This document shows positions 46,380 to 57,600 of a DNA stretch of 64,000 bases, one piece after another; positions within the stretch are counted from its first letter, which is position 1; each line of letters starts with the position of its first letter. The notes beneath the pieces were generated by a model that made no database searches, was not told the DNA's origin, and saw only the letters and a program-made list of their open reading frames with translations. The stretch lies in assembly GCA_963575745.1 (NCBI GenBank), contig CAUYUJ010000853.1:16042-80041 (forward strand), in the 5' to 3' direction. The position numbers and the translations under genes were made by a program. Source of the DNA: Prorocentrum cordatum. Its lineage: Eukaryota > Sar > Dinophyceae > Prorocentrales > Prorocentraceae.

Positions 46380-47100
46380 AATCCCTTGCGCAAGAAAACC
46401 GCAGTGCACACGCGCGCGTCGTCGCGCGCGCACGCCAACTTCCTTCAAACAAACAGTAAGATTGGAAACGAATCAAATTCGAGCGCGCCCGCCTTTCCGC
46501 AAGGGCATTTCGAAATCATTCGAACGCCCTCTCGCGCGTGCTGGGGGGGAACACGATCCCTTTTGAAAAAATACCCACGCAGGCCACCCGCGCCCGTCGG
46601 CCGCGCACGCATGTCGGAATCGTTCCAACGTTATCGTTACCGACGCGCGGGCACCATCATCATCGGCGCGATCAGCATCGGTGCCGTCATTGGCCCTGCC
46701 GTGGTCATCGTCATCGTCATTACCATCATCGTTACAATCATCATCGTGTCTGTCGTTGTCGAACTCCCCATGGTACCACGCCCGCCCGAATCACATACTC
46801 GCACTGAAGTGCCCGCGCGCCAGCGCAGCCTGCGAAAAGCACTGGGAGGTCCCCAGCGGTCAACGCCACCGCGGCCGCATCGGTCGGGCCAGGCTGGCTG
46901 GCCGATCTGCGCGCGAGCCTGCACACGCTGGCGCGGCCGCAACGAAGCGTCAGCCAGCGCAACGCAGCCATCGCAATCGCCGCCGCATGGGTTTTGCAAA
47001 CCAAACTGCGGGCGGGTGGGTGGGCTGGTTGCGCGAGCAATGTAATTGACAATTTCAAATTGGGCAAGTTGTTACACGACATCAATTTTATTGCCTAACT
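46380..47100 (+). repeat. Small-ORF element, copy 2
   Basis: The head motifs GCACACGCGCGCGTCG and TTCGAACGCCCTCTCGCGCG are followed by the ORF region at 46611-47097. The 18-20 bp tail repeats seen in the other copies are not evident here. Confidence 0.7.
46611..47097 (+). pseudogene. Small membrane-protein-like ORF, frameshifted copy
   Basis: ATGTCG at 46611 opens MSESFQRYRYRRAG, then the transmembrane segment IGAISIGAVIGPAVVIVIVI and MVPRPPESHTRTE. A one-base deletion relative to copy 1 near 46847 shifts the frame. In the next frame the conserved C-terminal part continues as SPAVNATAAAS, then AIAIAAAWVLQTKLRAGGW, ending DNFKLGKLLHDINFIA at a stop. Confidence 0.5.
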
Positions 47101-47369
47101 TTTGGATTCTCATCTCTGAAAACAAAAAAGGAAACTACGACCACCCACCCGCCGAGGCCGGGGGTGTAAAGTTTACACACGAGTCAGCCTGATCGCCCAT
47201 TCGAAATATGAACTCATACCATCCCAGCCAAGCCACGCTCGACACCTCCCGCTACGCGTTGTTCAAACCAACCAAACAAACAAAAAACAAAAACAAACAA
47301 AAAACGGTGCGCACATGCTGCTAATCAAATTCATCAATCCGAAAGGACCCTCTATTCCAATACAACTCA

Positions 47370-48260
47370 ATGCACACGCGCGCGAGTCGTTGCGCGCATG
47401 CCGGAATCCGTCAAACACCTCAAGTTTCATGAGGTGTCCAACATCGAGTGTCCTGAAACATATAAAGACACATGGTTCTGGAGCACGGTGTTTCAAAACA
47501 TTCTGTTTCTATGAACAAAAAATCTGCGCGCGCGCTCTCTCGCGAGTTTTAATGACAACAAGTAGTTGTTCACCAACTTCATCACATGCGACCAAACTGG
47601 CCTCTCGCGAGCAAATGTCGATATCGTTCGAACGCCTTGCAAGCGTGCTGGGGGGGGCACGGTCCCTATCAAATAACCACATGCGGGCCATTCGCACCCG
47701 TCGGCCGCGCACGCACGTCGAAATTGTCCCAAAACCTTCGACCCCGACAGAGGGACACCATCATCGACATCGGCGGGCGTGATCAACATCGGCACCGCCA
47801 CTGTCATCGTCGCAACCAGCTTCGCCACGATCATCATCGTGTCTGTCTGTCGTTGCCGACGTCGCGATGATACCGCCGTCGTCCGAGTCACCGGCTCGCA
47901 CTGAAGCACCCGCGCGCCAGCGCGGGCTGCGAAACACGCGCTGGGAAGTCCACAGCGGTAAGCCCAACCGCGTCGGTCGCGCGCCGAACTATCCGGTCGC
48001 TCTGCGCGCGGACGAGCGCGCGACAGCGCGGTCGCAGCGATGCGCCAGACAGCGGCACGCAGTCATCGCAATCGTCGCCGCATGGTTTTGCAAACCGAAG
48101 AGAACTGAACGGGTGGGACTATTGCGCGAACAGTGGATCTGACAAGTCCCTGCGAATAACGAATAGCTGGCACAAATTAGACTGCGCGATTTAAGTTGCA
48201 CACGTAGGTTGCACAACAAAGAGTGCACCACACAGATTGCACCACATCGAATGCATCACA
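47370..48260 (+). repeat. Small-ORF element, copy 3 (decayed)
   Basis: The head has GCGCGCATGCCGGAATCC. The ORF start is degraded (ACGTCG at about 47714) and the frame is broken, but VALRADERATARS and AVIAIVAAW are still legible. The tail is GTTGCACAACAAAGAGTGCA-type repeats at 48190-48260. Confidence 0.65.
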
Positions 48261-48439
48261 TGGCTTGCGCACCGCAAGAATTCTCCTTTCCTGGTGAAAT
48301 ATTAGGATCAACCTCCCCCGCCCCGGACTTAACCGCTCCCCTTTTCGTATTGCATTCACCCACGGTTCTGCCCCATCGTCCATCCGGAATACGAGATCAC
48401 CCCAACCAGGCCGGTAACGGTTCCCCTCCTCGTCCCCTG

Positions 48440-48810
48440 CAAATGTGCTATGCGCGCGCACTGGTTTTTATGCGCGCGCACTCGTTCTTTCCAAAAATCA
48501 GCACCTTTCAAGAATGTCTTGCTGGAAATGCGGCAAGGTGCACACGCGCGCGTCGTTGCGCGCGCATGCCACAATCAAAAACTCGAGTTCTTAATATCAG
48601 AATCGAACGTCACGAAGACATGCTTGAAACATGGTTTCTCAACAAGGGCGTTCAAAAAAACCTGCGCCAGCGCTCTTGCGAGTTCTTACGGAAACCATAT
48701 GTTTTCCAACATCATAATCCAATTCTACCAAAACGGCCTCTCGCGCGCGAATGTCGAAATCGATCGGATGCCCTCGCGCGCGTGCTATCGGGAGAACCCC
48801 TGGCAAACAA
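48440..48810 (+). repeat. Small-ORF element, head-only fragment
   Basis: GTGCACACGCGCGCGTCGTT and a later CTCTCGCGCGCGAATGTCGA match the element heads, but the ORF part is missing. Confidence 0.55.
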
Positions 48811-48814
48811 GGGA

Positions 48815-49720
48815 CGACGTGCACGCGCGCGCGTCGTCGCGCGCGCATGACGAAATCGCTCGAAAACCTTAGGTATCGTACGGATTTCAAAAAAACGAGT
48901 GCCCCGAAAACATATCAACACACACAACATGGCTTTGCAACATAAGTTTTCAAACATCCGGCGCGCGCGGCTTTGCGGAGTCTGAAGAAAACCATCGGTC
49001 GTTTGATATGTTAATCAGATTCTGCCAAACGGGCCTCTCGCGCCGCATGTCGAACTCATTCGAGCGCCCTTGCGCGCGTGCTGGGGGGGGGAGCACGATC
49101 CGTGTCAAATAATACCACGCGGGCCACTCGCGAGCGTCGGCCGCGCGCGCATGTCGAACTCTTTCAAAAACCTCCATCGCCGACGCGAGGACACCAACAT
49201 TGTTATCAGCGGACGTGATCACCATCGGCGCCATCATTGGCCTTGGCCGTCGTCATCGCCACCATCGTCACCATCGTCACTACTCTCATGATCGTGTCTA
49301 CCGCTGTCGGCGTTGCCATGATACCGCGCCCGCCCCCATTACCGACTCGCACTGGAGTGCCCTTTGGGAGGTGCCCAGTGGTCATCGCCACCACAGCCGC
49401 GGTGGTCGCGCCAACCTAGCTGGCCGCTCTGCGCGCGAGCATGCGCGGGCTAGAGCGGCCGCAGAGATGTACCAGCCAACGCCAAGTACTCATCGCAATC
49501 GCCGCCGCATGGGTTTTGCAAACCAAGTTGCGGGTGGGTGGGGGGGGGATGTTTGCGAGGGCAGGGAATGTGTCAACCCATTGGTAAAAATCAAGAGCAA
49601 CAGATGGACCACTCCACTAATACTGCGCAACATGGATTGCAAGCACAGTTTGAACAACACAAAGTGCACAACCTCGATCACGCCACGTAAAGTGCACCAC
49701 GTATATGACTAGAAACACAC
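48815..49720 (+). repeat. Small-ORF element, copy 4
   Basis: The head is GCACGCGCGCGCGTCGTCGC. ATGTCG at 49151 begins MSNSFKNLHRRRED. A frameshift precedes the hydrophobic segment (GAIIGLAVVIATIVTIV), and a TAG at 49417 interrupts before LAALRASMRGLERPQRC and LIAIAAAWVLQTKLRVGG. The tail repeats (ACAAAGTGCACAACCTCG) lie at 49620-49720. Confidence 0.65.
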
Positions 49721-49724
49721 TGCT

Positions 49725-50385
49725 TGAGGTGCACGCTGGCTAACAGATCGAAGACAGTTAAACCAAAGGGAAGCAAATCGAATATGAAGATAAGTGAGGT
49801 GATCGGTCGAGAAATCAGAACTGGTTTAGAAACAGTGTGGACGGTGCGGGGAGAATTGGGGCACGTGTGGCGGCGACAAGAGAAGAAGCGAAAGTGCCCG
49901 AGCTACAAGCGCAGGCAGAGTAGGGGGAAGAGAAGATGCAGGACGGGGAGGAGTGCCGTAACGCAGGGGCCGCAGGGCTTTCTATCCCTAGTCGTGGGGC
50001 CCAGGAAGGGCCCTGGAGAGGCCGAAGGCAAAGAAGAAACGCATGGCCCCTCTCCCTCAGGACTCTTTTCGTCATGGCAACCCTGAAGCATCGACACTCA
50101 GACCCTCGCGGACTGCATTCTGGTGAATGTCGAGGATGATCCCAGCTGTGCGGAAGAGGGGCCAACTCTGGAGGCCCCAAAACATGGCAGCACGCCCCCC
50201 GATCAAAAATGCTTGAACCTCACAGAATCCCGGGTGCTGCTAAAATTGCACCTGGCCCAAGGTGCCCCCAGTATTCCCAAGGAGGTTTCCACAGCCTCCA
50301 GAGCACCCCATCGCGAGGCCTAGAGGGCCCCAGGGGCTCCAACATAGAGCGACAAGCTGGGGGGCACCTTGGGCCAACGGCACCT
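49725..50385. other. Unique region, no gene recognised
   Basis: A plus frame at 49724-50086 (120 aa, basic) has no identifiable domain. Confidence 0.4.
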
Positions 50386-50388
50386 GTC

Positions 50389-50530
50389 GGGGATGGACAG
50401 AACCCCCTTTAGGAAAACGTGGTTTGGTGAAAACGGCCTCGGGCCCAAACCTGGCGGGCGCAAGCCTGGAACGTGACGGCCGCGGCGCCCTCTCGAGAAC
50501 CGAAAACGGACAATTCACTAATCGACGTTT
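50389..50530. repeat. Dispersed repeat E, copy 2
   Basis: Direct copy of 21115-21268. Here the minus frame ISELSVFGSREGA through QVWARGRFHQTT is uninterrupted. Followed by a short GGGGGGGCAAAGCGCAAA duplication. Confidence 0.75.
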
Positions 50531-50824
50531 CAGGGGCAAAGCGCAAAAGCGGGGGGGGCAAAGCGCAAAGCGGGGGGGCACCCTGGGCCAGCGGCACCTT
50601 TCGCAACCCCCCCGACGATTATTTCCCCAGTGGCAGATTGCCTGGTGCTGCTGGTCGGCGTCCCGGCTCATCAGCGGTGCTGACGCCACCTCGGGGGCCG
50701 TCCGGACGGGGTTCGTCCGTCCAAAAGCGGGGACCGCTGAACCGCGGCCCGAGGCGAGTGCGCGGCCCGGGGGGGGGGGGGAGCCAGGGGACGCACTGAA
50801 GCCTCGGGGACCCCCAAACGGAGT

Positions 50825-51020
50825 GGTGACCACACCGTGTGGTCAGTCGGTGGGGATTCTGGGTCACCGCACGGTTTTGGGACTTGGGTCGTGCTTCGAG
50901 GATGTCTCGGGCGACTGGGGCCTCCAGGGTCCCAAGGCCGTGCGGCGACGGACCGTGCGGTGAGGTCTCTTGGGGTTCCAATGTCACCGCACGGTCTGTC
51001 ACCACACGGTTTTGGGATCC
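50825..51020. repeat. ACCGTGCGGTGA inverted-repeat cluster
   Basis: TCACCGCACGGTTTTGGGA, ACCGTGCGGTGA and CACCACACGGTTTTGGGAT occur within 180 bp, with a palindrome ACCACACCGTGTGGT at the left edge. It looks like a fold-back element or a nested pair. Confidence 0.5.
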
Positions 51021-51523
51021 CCAAGAAACACGAAGAGGCGCCCTGAGGTCGGGGAAGATGTCATGGCCCACGCCACGATGCCCACCCACCTACAGCCGAA
51101 AATGTGATCAAGAAAGCCATCAGTTCAAAAACGTGGGCCAGCTTTCCGAAGTTCCAAGAAAGCTGGGCCACCTTTGTTTGTCCACAGGGACGAAGGCGCT
51201 GAAGAAACTGGGCCAGCTTTCCAGCAAGTTGGATAAGAAAGTTTGCCCAACTTTTCGCGAGGAGATTTCTTCATCAGATGCTCGACCGTGGATCGGCTGC
51301 GAGCGAGGGGGGAAGTGAGAAAGAGGATGCCTTCTCAGAAGGCGGCGGGGCTTCTCAGATGCCCTCCGGCCTTCTGAGAAGTGCTCTGTGCCTTCGGGGG
51401 AGGCTTAGACGCGAGAAGAGTGACCCTGGGCCAGAGCGCCCGTTGGTGCGCTGCTTGCCGATCGTTGCATGCGCTGCGAGAGTAACGGCCTGCGGGTTTG
51501 GGTTTTCGCAGGCGGGAAACAAA

Positions 51524-51568
51524 TCCGCATCCACGGCCGCACTTCCCCCAACGGCTGGCCGCCGACTA
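51524..51568. repeat. 45-bp direct repeat, left copy
   Basis: Begins TCCGCATCCACGGC and ends GGCCGCCGACTA. The right copy (51747-51791) differs at one base. The MITE lies exactly between them. Confidence 0.9.
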
Positions 51569-51744
51569 CAGTGGAGGCCAGTCCACAACAAACCTTCCAG
51601 AAGAAACCCAACCCTGAGACCCCAGGACGTGCCTTGATTTTTGGTGTGGGAACGTTACGCATTCCAACGGAAAACCATCGAAACCCAAGAAACCCACGGC
51701 ACCCTGGAGGCAAGCAGGGTGTGTCTTGGCATGGATCTCCACTG
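51569..51744. mobile_element. MITE family A, copy 4, perfect ends
   Basis: A 176-bp element with ends CAGTGGAG and CTCCACTG, flanked by TA on both sides, which is the Tc1/mariner-type arrangement. The body contains AAACCCAACCCTGAGACCCC. There is no transposase; it would depend on one elsewhere. Confidence 0.85.
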
Positions 51745-51794
51745 TATCCGCATCCACGGCTGCACTTCCCCCAACGGCTGGCCGCCGACTATAA

Positions 51795-52270
51795 TTATCA
51801 CCCCCCTCTTCGACGCCTGTCGGACGCCGGGCCACAACTCTGTCTGGGCTCTGGCAGCCTTTCGGGACACACCGGGAACCCCTGGGAAAAGCTCTCTCGA
51901 CGAGGCCAAATCCCCCGAGAAGCACCTCGAGGCTGGAAACAAACGCCGAGGACGGAAGGAAACGCCCGAAAACCTTTGACCTCGAACCCGACAATCCCCC
52001 CTCTAGTGTGAGAAGCAAAAACAGCAACACTAATCCTTTGGGAGGTGGCCTGAGCCAGGCGGGCCACAAACATCAGGGAGAGGGTTCTTTTTGCAGATGA
52101 CGCACACGAAACCACATCCACACGTTTAGGGATAACCCTACGTACCGAGGACCCTGAGTTAGGCCACGAAGTCATCGTGCCATCAGGGTTGGGGGCTGCA
52201 TTATGCCTAATGATCCTCACCCCCCTCCTGCCCCCCCTGGTCAGCACCTGAGTTGTTCTGAAAAACGCTG
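51795..52270. other. Unique region, nothing recognised
   Basis: No domain in any frame; ordinary composition up to the TCC field. Confidence 0.4.
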
Positions 52271-52274
52271 GGGA

Positions 52275-52460
52275 AGCGGCTCCTCCTCCTCCCGCTCCTC
52301 CCTTCTCCTCCTCCTCCTCATTCTCCTCCTCCTCCTCCTCCTCTTCTCCTCCTCTTCCTCTTTCTCCTCCTCCTCCTCCTCCTCCTCCTCCTCCCTCCTC
52401 CTCCTCCTCCTCCTCCTCCTCCTCCTCCTTCTCCTCTTCTTCCTCCTCCTCCTCCTCCTC
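52275..52460. repeat. (TCC)n array
   Basis: TCC triplets with TTC slips. Confidence 0.95.
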
Positions 52461-52765
52461 CCTTGCGACTTTTCGTGTTGCGTTAACCATGACGGAAAAA
52501 TCAGAAACAACGGCATAGCAAAAACGACACCGGCCGCACCGTAAACAACCGAAAAACGGCAGCCCGAAACAAAAAACGAACATCAACCCCAAACGGAAAA
52601 CGATTGACAGAAACGGAAAACAAGAAAACAGCAGCAAAAGACAATCAGAACACAGACCGCAAAACGAATCTGCCATGGCGAGACGGCCATCCCGTAGCGG
52701 AGAGACACGCGGCCCCCAGAACATACAAACAAGTCGATCTTGCAAAAAACAGCGACAACAACAAT

Positions 52766-52816
<51 letters not shown>

Positions 52817-52858
52817 ACAAAACAAAACAAAAGACAACTCTATATATATATATATATT

Positions 52859-52944
<86 letters not shown>
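52460..52944. repeat. A-rich block: (AAC)n, (TA)n and an 82-base A run
   Basis: AAACAACCGAAAACGG-style A-rich sequence to 52750, then ACAACAACA to about 52830, TATATATATA, and a pure A run at 52863-52944. It is followed by the palindrome AACGCCCCGGGCGTT. Confidence 0.9.
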
Positions 52945-52945
<1 letters not shown>

Positions 52946-52979
52946 GCCCCGGGCGTTCTTCACGACATCTCCGGCCCGC

Positions 52980-53105
52980 ACCCTCCTCCTCCTCCTCCTC
53001 CCCGCCTTCCTCCTCCTCTCCTTTCCTCCTGCCTCCTCCTCCTCCTCCTCCTCCCTCCTCCTCCCCCCTCCTCCTCCTCCTCCTCGCCTCCCTCCTCCTC
53101 CTTCT
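52980..53105. repeat. (TCC)n with slips
   Basis: TCCTCCTCC blocks separated by single C or CTT slips. Confidence 0.93.
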
Positions 53106-53109
53106 TGGC

Positions 53110-53300
53110 CGCTCCAGGCCGCCGGCGGCGCGCCCGCCCGCAGCGCGGGCGACAGGGGCGGCGAGGCCCGGCGCTCGCGGCAGACGTCGCGCCGGTCCCT
53201 GCGCCCGCGCTGGGCCGCCTGTATCCGCACGGCGGCCTGGCGGGGCGGAACGCGGCAGAGCCCGTCGCCGCCGCCGGGCGGCAAGAGCGACTCGGCGGCG
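53110..53300 (-). CDS. IQ-motif exon, copy 2
   Basis: The minus frame reads VPPRQAAVRIQAAQRGRRDR, then RDVCRERRASPPLSPALRAG, giving a clear IQ calmodulin-binding motif (IQAAQRGRRDRR). It is bounded on both sides by pyrimidine tracts, as expected for an exon between repeat-filled introns. It shares the PRQAAVRIQAA and ERRAS stretches with the 44.2 kb copy on the same strand. The two could be successive exons of one IQ-repeat protein, or duplicated genes. The exact exon ends are uncertain. Confidence 0.5.
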
Positions 53301-53309
53301 CGCACAAGG

Positions 53310-53540
53310 CCCTCCTCCTCTTCCTCTCTTCTTCGCCGTCCTCCTCCTCCTCTTCCTGCTCCTCCTCAGCCTCCTCCTCCCCCTCCTCCTCCTCCTCCTC
53401 CTCCTCCTCCTCCTCCTCCCCTCCTCCTCCTCCTCCTCCTCTCCTCCTCCTCCTCCTCCTCCTCTTCCTCCCCTCCTCCTCCTCCTCCTCCTCCTCTCCT
53501 CCTCCTCCTCGCTCCTCCTCGCTCCTCGCTCCTCGCCTCG
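53310..53540. repeat. (TCC)n array
   Basis: TCC triplets ending in GCTCCTCGCTCC units. Confidence 0.95.
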
Positions 53541-53589
53541 GGTAGGGGGAGGGGGACGGCTTCTTAGAAGCAGGCTGCGTCTTAGAGTC

Positions 53590-53760
53590 GGGGGACGAAG
53601 TCTATACATATCCACTGCTCCCTGGCCAGGCCCTTCCTGAACCCAGGAGCTGTGTATACGCCCTCCTGGCCAAACCAGGAGGGCGTGGCGTATACACAGC
53701 TGCTGTGTTCAGGATGGGCCTGGCCAGGGAGCAGTGGATATGTATAGATTGCGTCGCCCT
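53590..53760. mobile_element. Long fold-back, about 70-bp arms
   Basis: The left arm (TCTATACATATCCACTGCTC, CCTGGCCAGGCCC, GCTGTGTATACGCCCTCCTG) is mirrored almost completely on the right around a very short loop (CCAAACC). Weaker inverted similarity (GTAGGGGGAGGGGG) reaches out to about 53545 and 53860, so the full element may be about 320 bp. Confidence 0.8.
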
Positions 53761-53878
53761 ATAGAGGGCGCTGGCCTTGCATCTTTAGACAAGGCCCGCG
53801 CCTTCCAAGAAGCAGGGGTGCTTGTAAGACGCCTTCCCCCCTCCCCCTACCCCCTCTGCGGCGCCAAGCGACGGCTAC

Positions 53879-54005
53879 AGTTAGGTCGGGCGTGTCCTCC
53901 TACAGGCGGATTGATTTGGGAGGGAAATGCCAGCATAGTCAAAAAAAACATCTTTTTCCATTCTCGAATGTTCCTCCTGTAGAGGGCCATGCCCGACTTA
54001 AGGCT
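53879..54005. mobile_element. Fold-back TTAGGTCGGGC...GCCCGACTTAA
   Basis: Arms GTTAGGTCGGGCGTGTCCTC and TGTAGAGGGCCATGCCCGAC are inverted repeats about 125 bp apart. A related arm is present at 28820. Confidence 0.6.
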
Positions 54006-54009
54006 ATAG

Positions 54010-55200
54010 TCGAAGCGCTGTCATAAGGAACCCTCAATTAGGAACGAGGCCCCTGTCTCCATAACTGAAACCTCGATGTCCCATGGGAGACCTAGGGAGA
54101 ACCTCAGACAAACCGCATACAGCAATTAAGGAACACTGAGCCCCTCCCCACCAAACAGGGTTTCTTCTTCAGCGGCCCGACTGTGCGGCGGGGCAGAGCC
54201 AACCGCCGCCGCCAGCGACGGCGAAAACGGCGGTGGCGCTGGCGACGGCAGCTGCCAGGCGGCGGGGCGGAGCGGGGCAGAGCCAACCGCCGCAGCAGCC
54301 GCCCTTCGCCTTCGCCGCGTGCGAGGTCTGCCTTTCGGCAGTTCCCTGGGCGCTCCTCTGGAGGTTCCCGTGGCCACTGCTGGACGCAGCTTGAGCGATT
54401 GGCGCCAGGATCGAGCGTTGTGCTTCGTGGGGGCTGAGCGGAGGGGCACAGAAAGGTGCACCCTTCGTGCACTTTCGGGGCCCCTTGAGGGCTCATTGGG
54501 AGCCCCTTTCCCGCAACCCTCCATCCGCCCCCCAGGACGGACCCAGGGGTGGTCTGGGGACCGGACTTGCACGCATTTCGGCAGGTTGTCGCCCGACGTC
54601 CGTCTCTGCCGTCGTCGGCGCCCATGCCTGCGGCCCTCCATCCCGCCCCCCCCCCCTCTCGCCCTCTATTACGAGACGCCCTGCAGGATGCACCCAGGGA
54701 AGAGTCCAGGGACTGATTTCGAGCGCAGTTCGGTCGGTCGTCGTCCGTCGTGCGTCGTCCGTCGTCGGCAGTGGCGGCTGCGGCGACGCTGGCCTCGCCA
54801 CCCCACGCCGCGCCCCCCAGAAAAGCGTTCCACAACAGATGCTTTAAACATATGTATATATGAGTGTATGTGTGTGCCGTGTGTTCTCGACGTGCCTAAG
54901 TAGACGAAACCGACACCACGGCACACCCATGGCAAGCCCTGCGCCTGAGGCAGCGTTTGCCCCGGTGGCCGAGGCGCCCTCCCCAAGACGGAAAGCCGCG
55001 CGTCGGAACAAAACGGCGCGGCGAAATATGCGTATCTTTATAATAGCACCATTGCGCGGGCTTCGCGCGGGCTTGAGTTCTACCTGTCTTGGACTACCGC
55101 GTTAACCGGGTTGAAAGGGCCGCGTCCGAATGTAATGGAGCCTTGGGTCTCGGGTTAGGCGAGGGGCGCACAACAACATTCAAGTAGACATGCGTGTAAG
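54010..55200. other. Unique region with a local duplication
   Basis: GGGGCAGAGCCAACCGCCGC occurs at about 54191 and 54273. GTCGTCCGTCGTGCGTCGTC short repeats are near 54740. The long minus frame 54104-54835 has no domain. Confidence 0.4.
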
Positions 55201-55214
55201 CATTACTTCGCCCC

Positions 55215-55615
<401 letters not shown>

Positions 55616-55619
55616 TGAC

Positions 55620-56410
55620 ACCAAGAGAGCCCGCCCAGACGGCCCCAGAGGGCCATATTGGAGCTGTGTTGGGGGCGGGTAGGACGTTGGGAAAATCATC
55701 AGGATTCATAGGTCCCTGGAGATCACTCGGAGTCTCTAGGGGCCTCATGGGGGCATCTGGGGTCTCTTGTGAAGTTTCCGGATCCTGCTCGGGGCCTTCT
55801 TCGGGCGTACTGGCGGTCTTGGGAGCCATCTTCAGGGGGAGGGTTCCTAGAGCCCCCCTCTTGGGCCCCTCTTGGGGCATAGTGGGAGTTCATTGTGCCG
55901 TCCTGGAGCCTCGTCGGCCGTCATGGGGCGGTCATGTGCCGTTTTAGGCAGGCAGGTGACGAAACAAGCGAGAACGCCAAAATGCTAAAAACCTAGAGTT
56001 GGAATCAATGAGTGTTGCCTCTCGGGGCTTTCTTGGCACTGATTGTGGGGTCCTCTTGCAGCGTCTTGTGGGCCCCCAGGGCCGTTTGGAACACCCTTGG
56101 GTCCGCATGAGAAACCCGAAACCCGTGGTGGTGAATCGGGGCCTTCTTGGGCCGCGATGGGAACTGCCTACCCGCACTCGGACGCTATCTGTGGTCTTCT
56201 TGGAGGTTTCCTGGGCCGTGTGGGGGGCCTCCTGGGTTCCCTTGGGGCGACCTTGGGCCATCTGCGCACGCTTTGGGAGCGTATTAAGTAGTCTTGGGGC
56301 GCCCCTGGGGGTTCCATGGGCTGTTTTGGGGCTTCGGACGCCCGGAAAAAACATGAACGCCCACATTTCTGGCAACGTTAAAGAAATTTGCGTTGGCAAA
56401 AACAAAAGCC
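55620..56410. repeat. GGCCTCTTGGG-type block
   Basis: Degenerate GGCCGTCTTGGG units, plus the module 2 tail sequence (AATGCTAAAAACC, TTGGAATCAATGAG), immediately after the CAGA array. Confidence 0.75.
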
Positions 56411-56479
56411 TTCAAGATGACCTCGCTTGAAGGAAGGCCGAACGCAGAGTCGGTTAGAACCTGCGGGTGGAAGGGGGAT

Positions 56480-56790
56480 AAGAGGCCCCCGCAGGCGCCA
56501 TAGCACCACTGGTGAGCACCGCCGTACTTGTGACCCAACAGCGTGATTAAAGGCAATGACATAGCACCACAGCACATGTAGCCAGAAATAACGGCTAGAG
56601 GTCCCCGTCGGCGCCCAAATACCCGCGATGAGCACCACCGTACCTGCGAACCAACATTGTGGTTGGAGGTCCCCGTCGGCGCAAAAGTACCTGTGACGAG
56701 CAACACCTTACATGTGAACCAAAATGATTGCTAGAGGTCTCCGTCGGCACAATAATACGTGTGACGAGCACCACCGTACGTGGGATCAAA
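56480..56790 (-). repeat. About 70-bp tandem repeat at the LINE 3' end
   Basis: Four to five degenerate units containing GTACGGTGGTGCTCGTCAC and GCCGACGGGGACCTC (minus strand) directly follow the LINE coding remnant. This looks like a repetitive 3' untranslated tail. Confidence 0.7.
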
Positions 56791-57600
56791 ACTTGTGGTC
56801 CTGACATCTGCCACCCACAGCAGCAACCGCCAGCCCGCCCCCTTCCGTCGAAATTCGCCTGTGGGCCATCCCGGGAGTCTCTGGACAGCGTCTTTGGGGC
56901 GGGCGCGAGGCCGGTCCCGGAACGCCTCCTTAACACTCCCACACCACGTGGCCAGTCGCAGGTAGTGCACATGCACACCACGGGCATTCCATCGAAGGGT
57001 TGTTGTCTTGGCCCTGCTCGAAGGCAGCATGCGACACAAGGCCTCCCGTGAGCACCGTCAAACGTAGACGGGTGCTCCTGCGCACTGGCGATGACGGCCT
57101 TGAGCCGTTTCGCGTCGTAGTGGGCAATCCTGCACGCCTGCGCGTCGTTCCGTCTCGTACCCTAACAACCGTGGAATGTGTGATGCCGCCTCCCGTAGTA
57201 TGTGGCACAGGAACCTGGGCGAGTGCCATTGCTCATCCGTGCTATCCAGAGAGATCGTCTCGTCGACCCCGTGGTGATACCATGTCAAGTACGCCGTATT
57301 CCTCGACCCCTTCCACCTGAGGTGCTGTTGGATAGTGCCTGCTGGCCCCCCGAGCTCCTGGCGTGCTGCCGTCACTCAGCCCTCTGGATGCAACCAGCGC
57401 AGCGGTGACGAGCGCCCCCTGCTGCGCGCGGGACCGGGCGTCGACCATGTGACCCACGACCAGGCACCTGAGGTTCGGCGACGACCGTCGCGGTACACCA
57501 GTGGCGCGGTGGACAGCAGCCTCGAGCTTGTCAGTGGCCGTGCGCGGCGGCCTGGAGTTGAACCACCCGTACTGAGTCGAAGAGAGTGGCCCTGCAGCCA
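56790..57600 (-). pseudogene. LINE C-terminal region with CCHC-type knuckle
   Basis: In minus order: AVHRATGVPRRSSPNLRCLV then GHMVDARSRAQQGALVTAAL (57380-57500); ELGGPAGTIQQHLRWKG; LRLTVLTGGLVSHAAFEQGQ; and MECPWCACALPATGHVVWEC (56935-56995), a C-x2-C-x8-H-x4-C knuckle followed by a stop. Another frame then gives AVQRLPGWPTGEFRRKGAGW. This is the post-RT tail that I associate with dinoflagellate LINEs. At least three frame changes are needed, so it is not functional. Confidence 0.65.
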
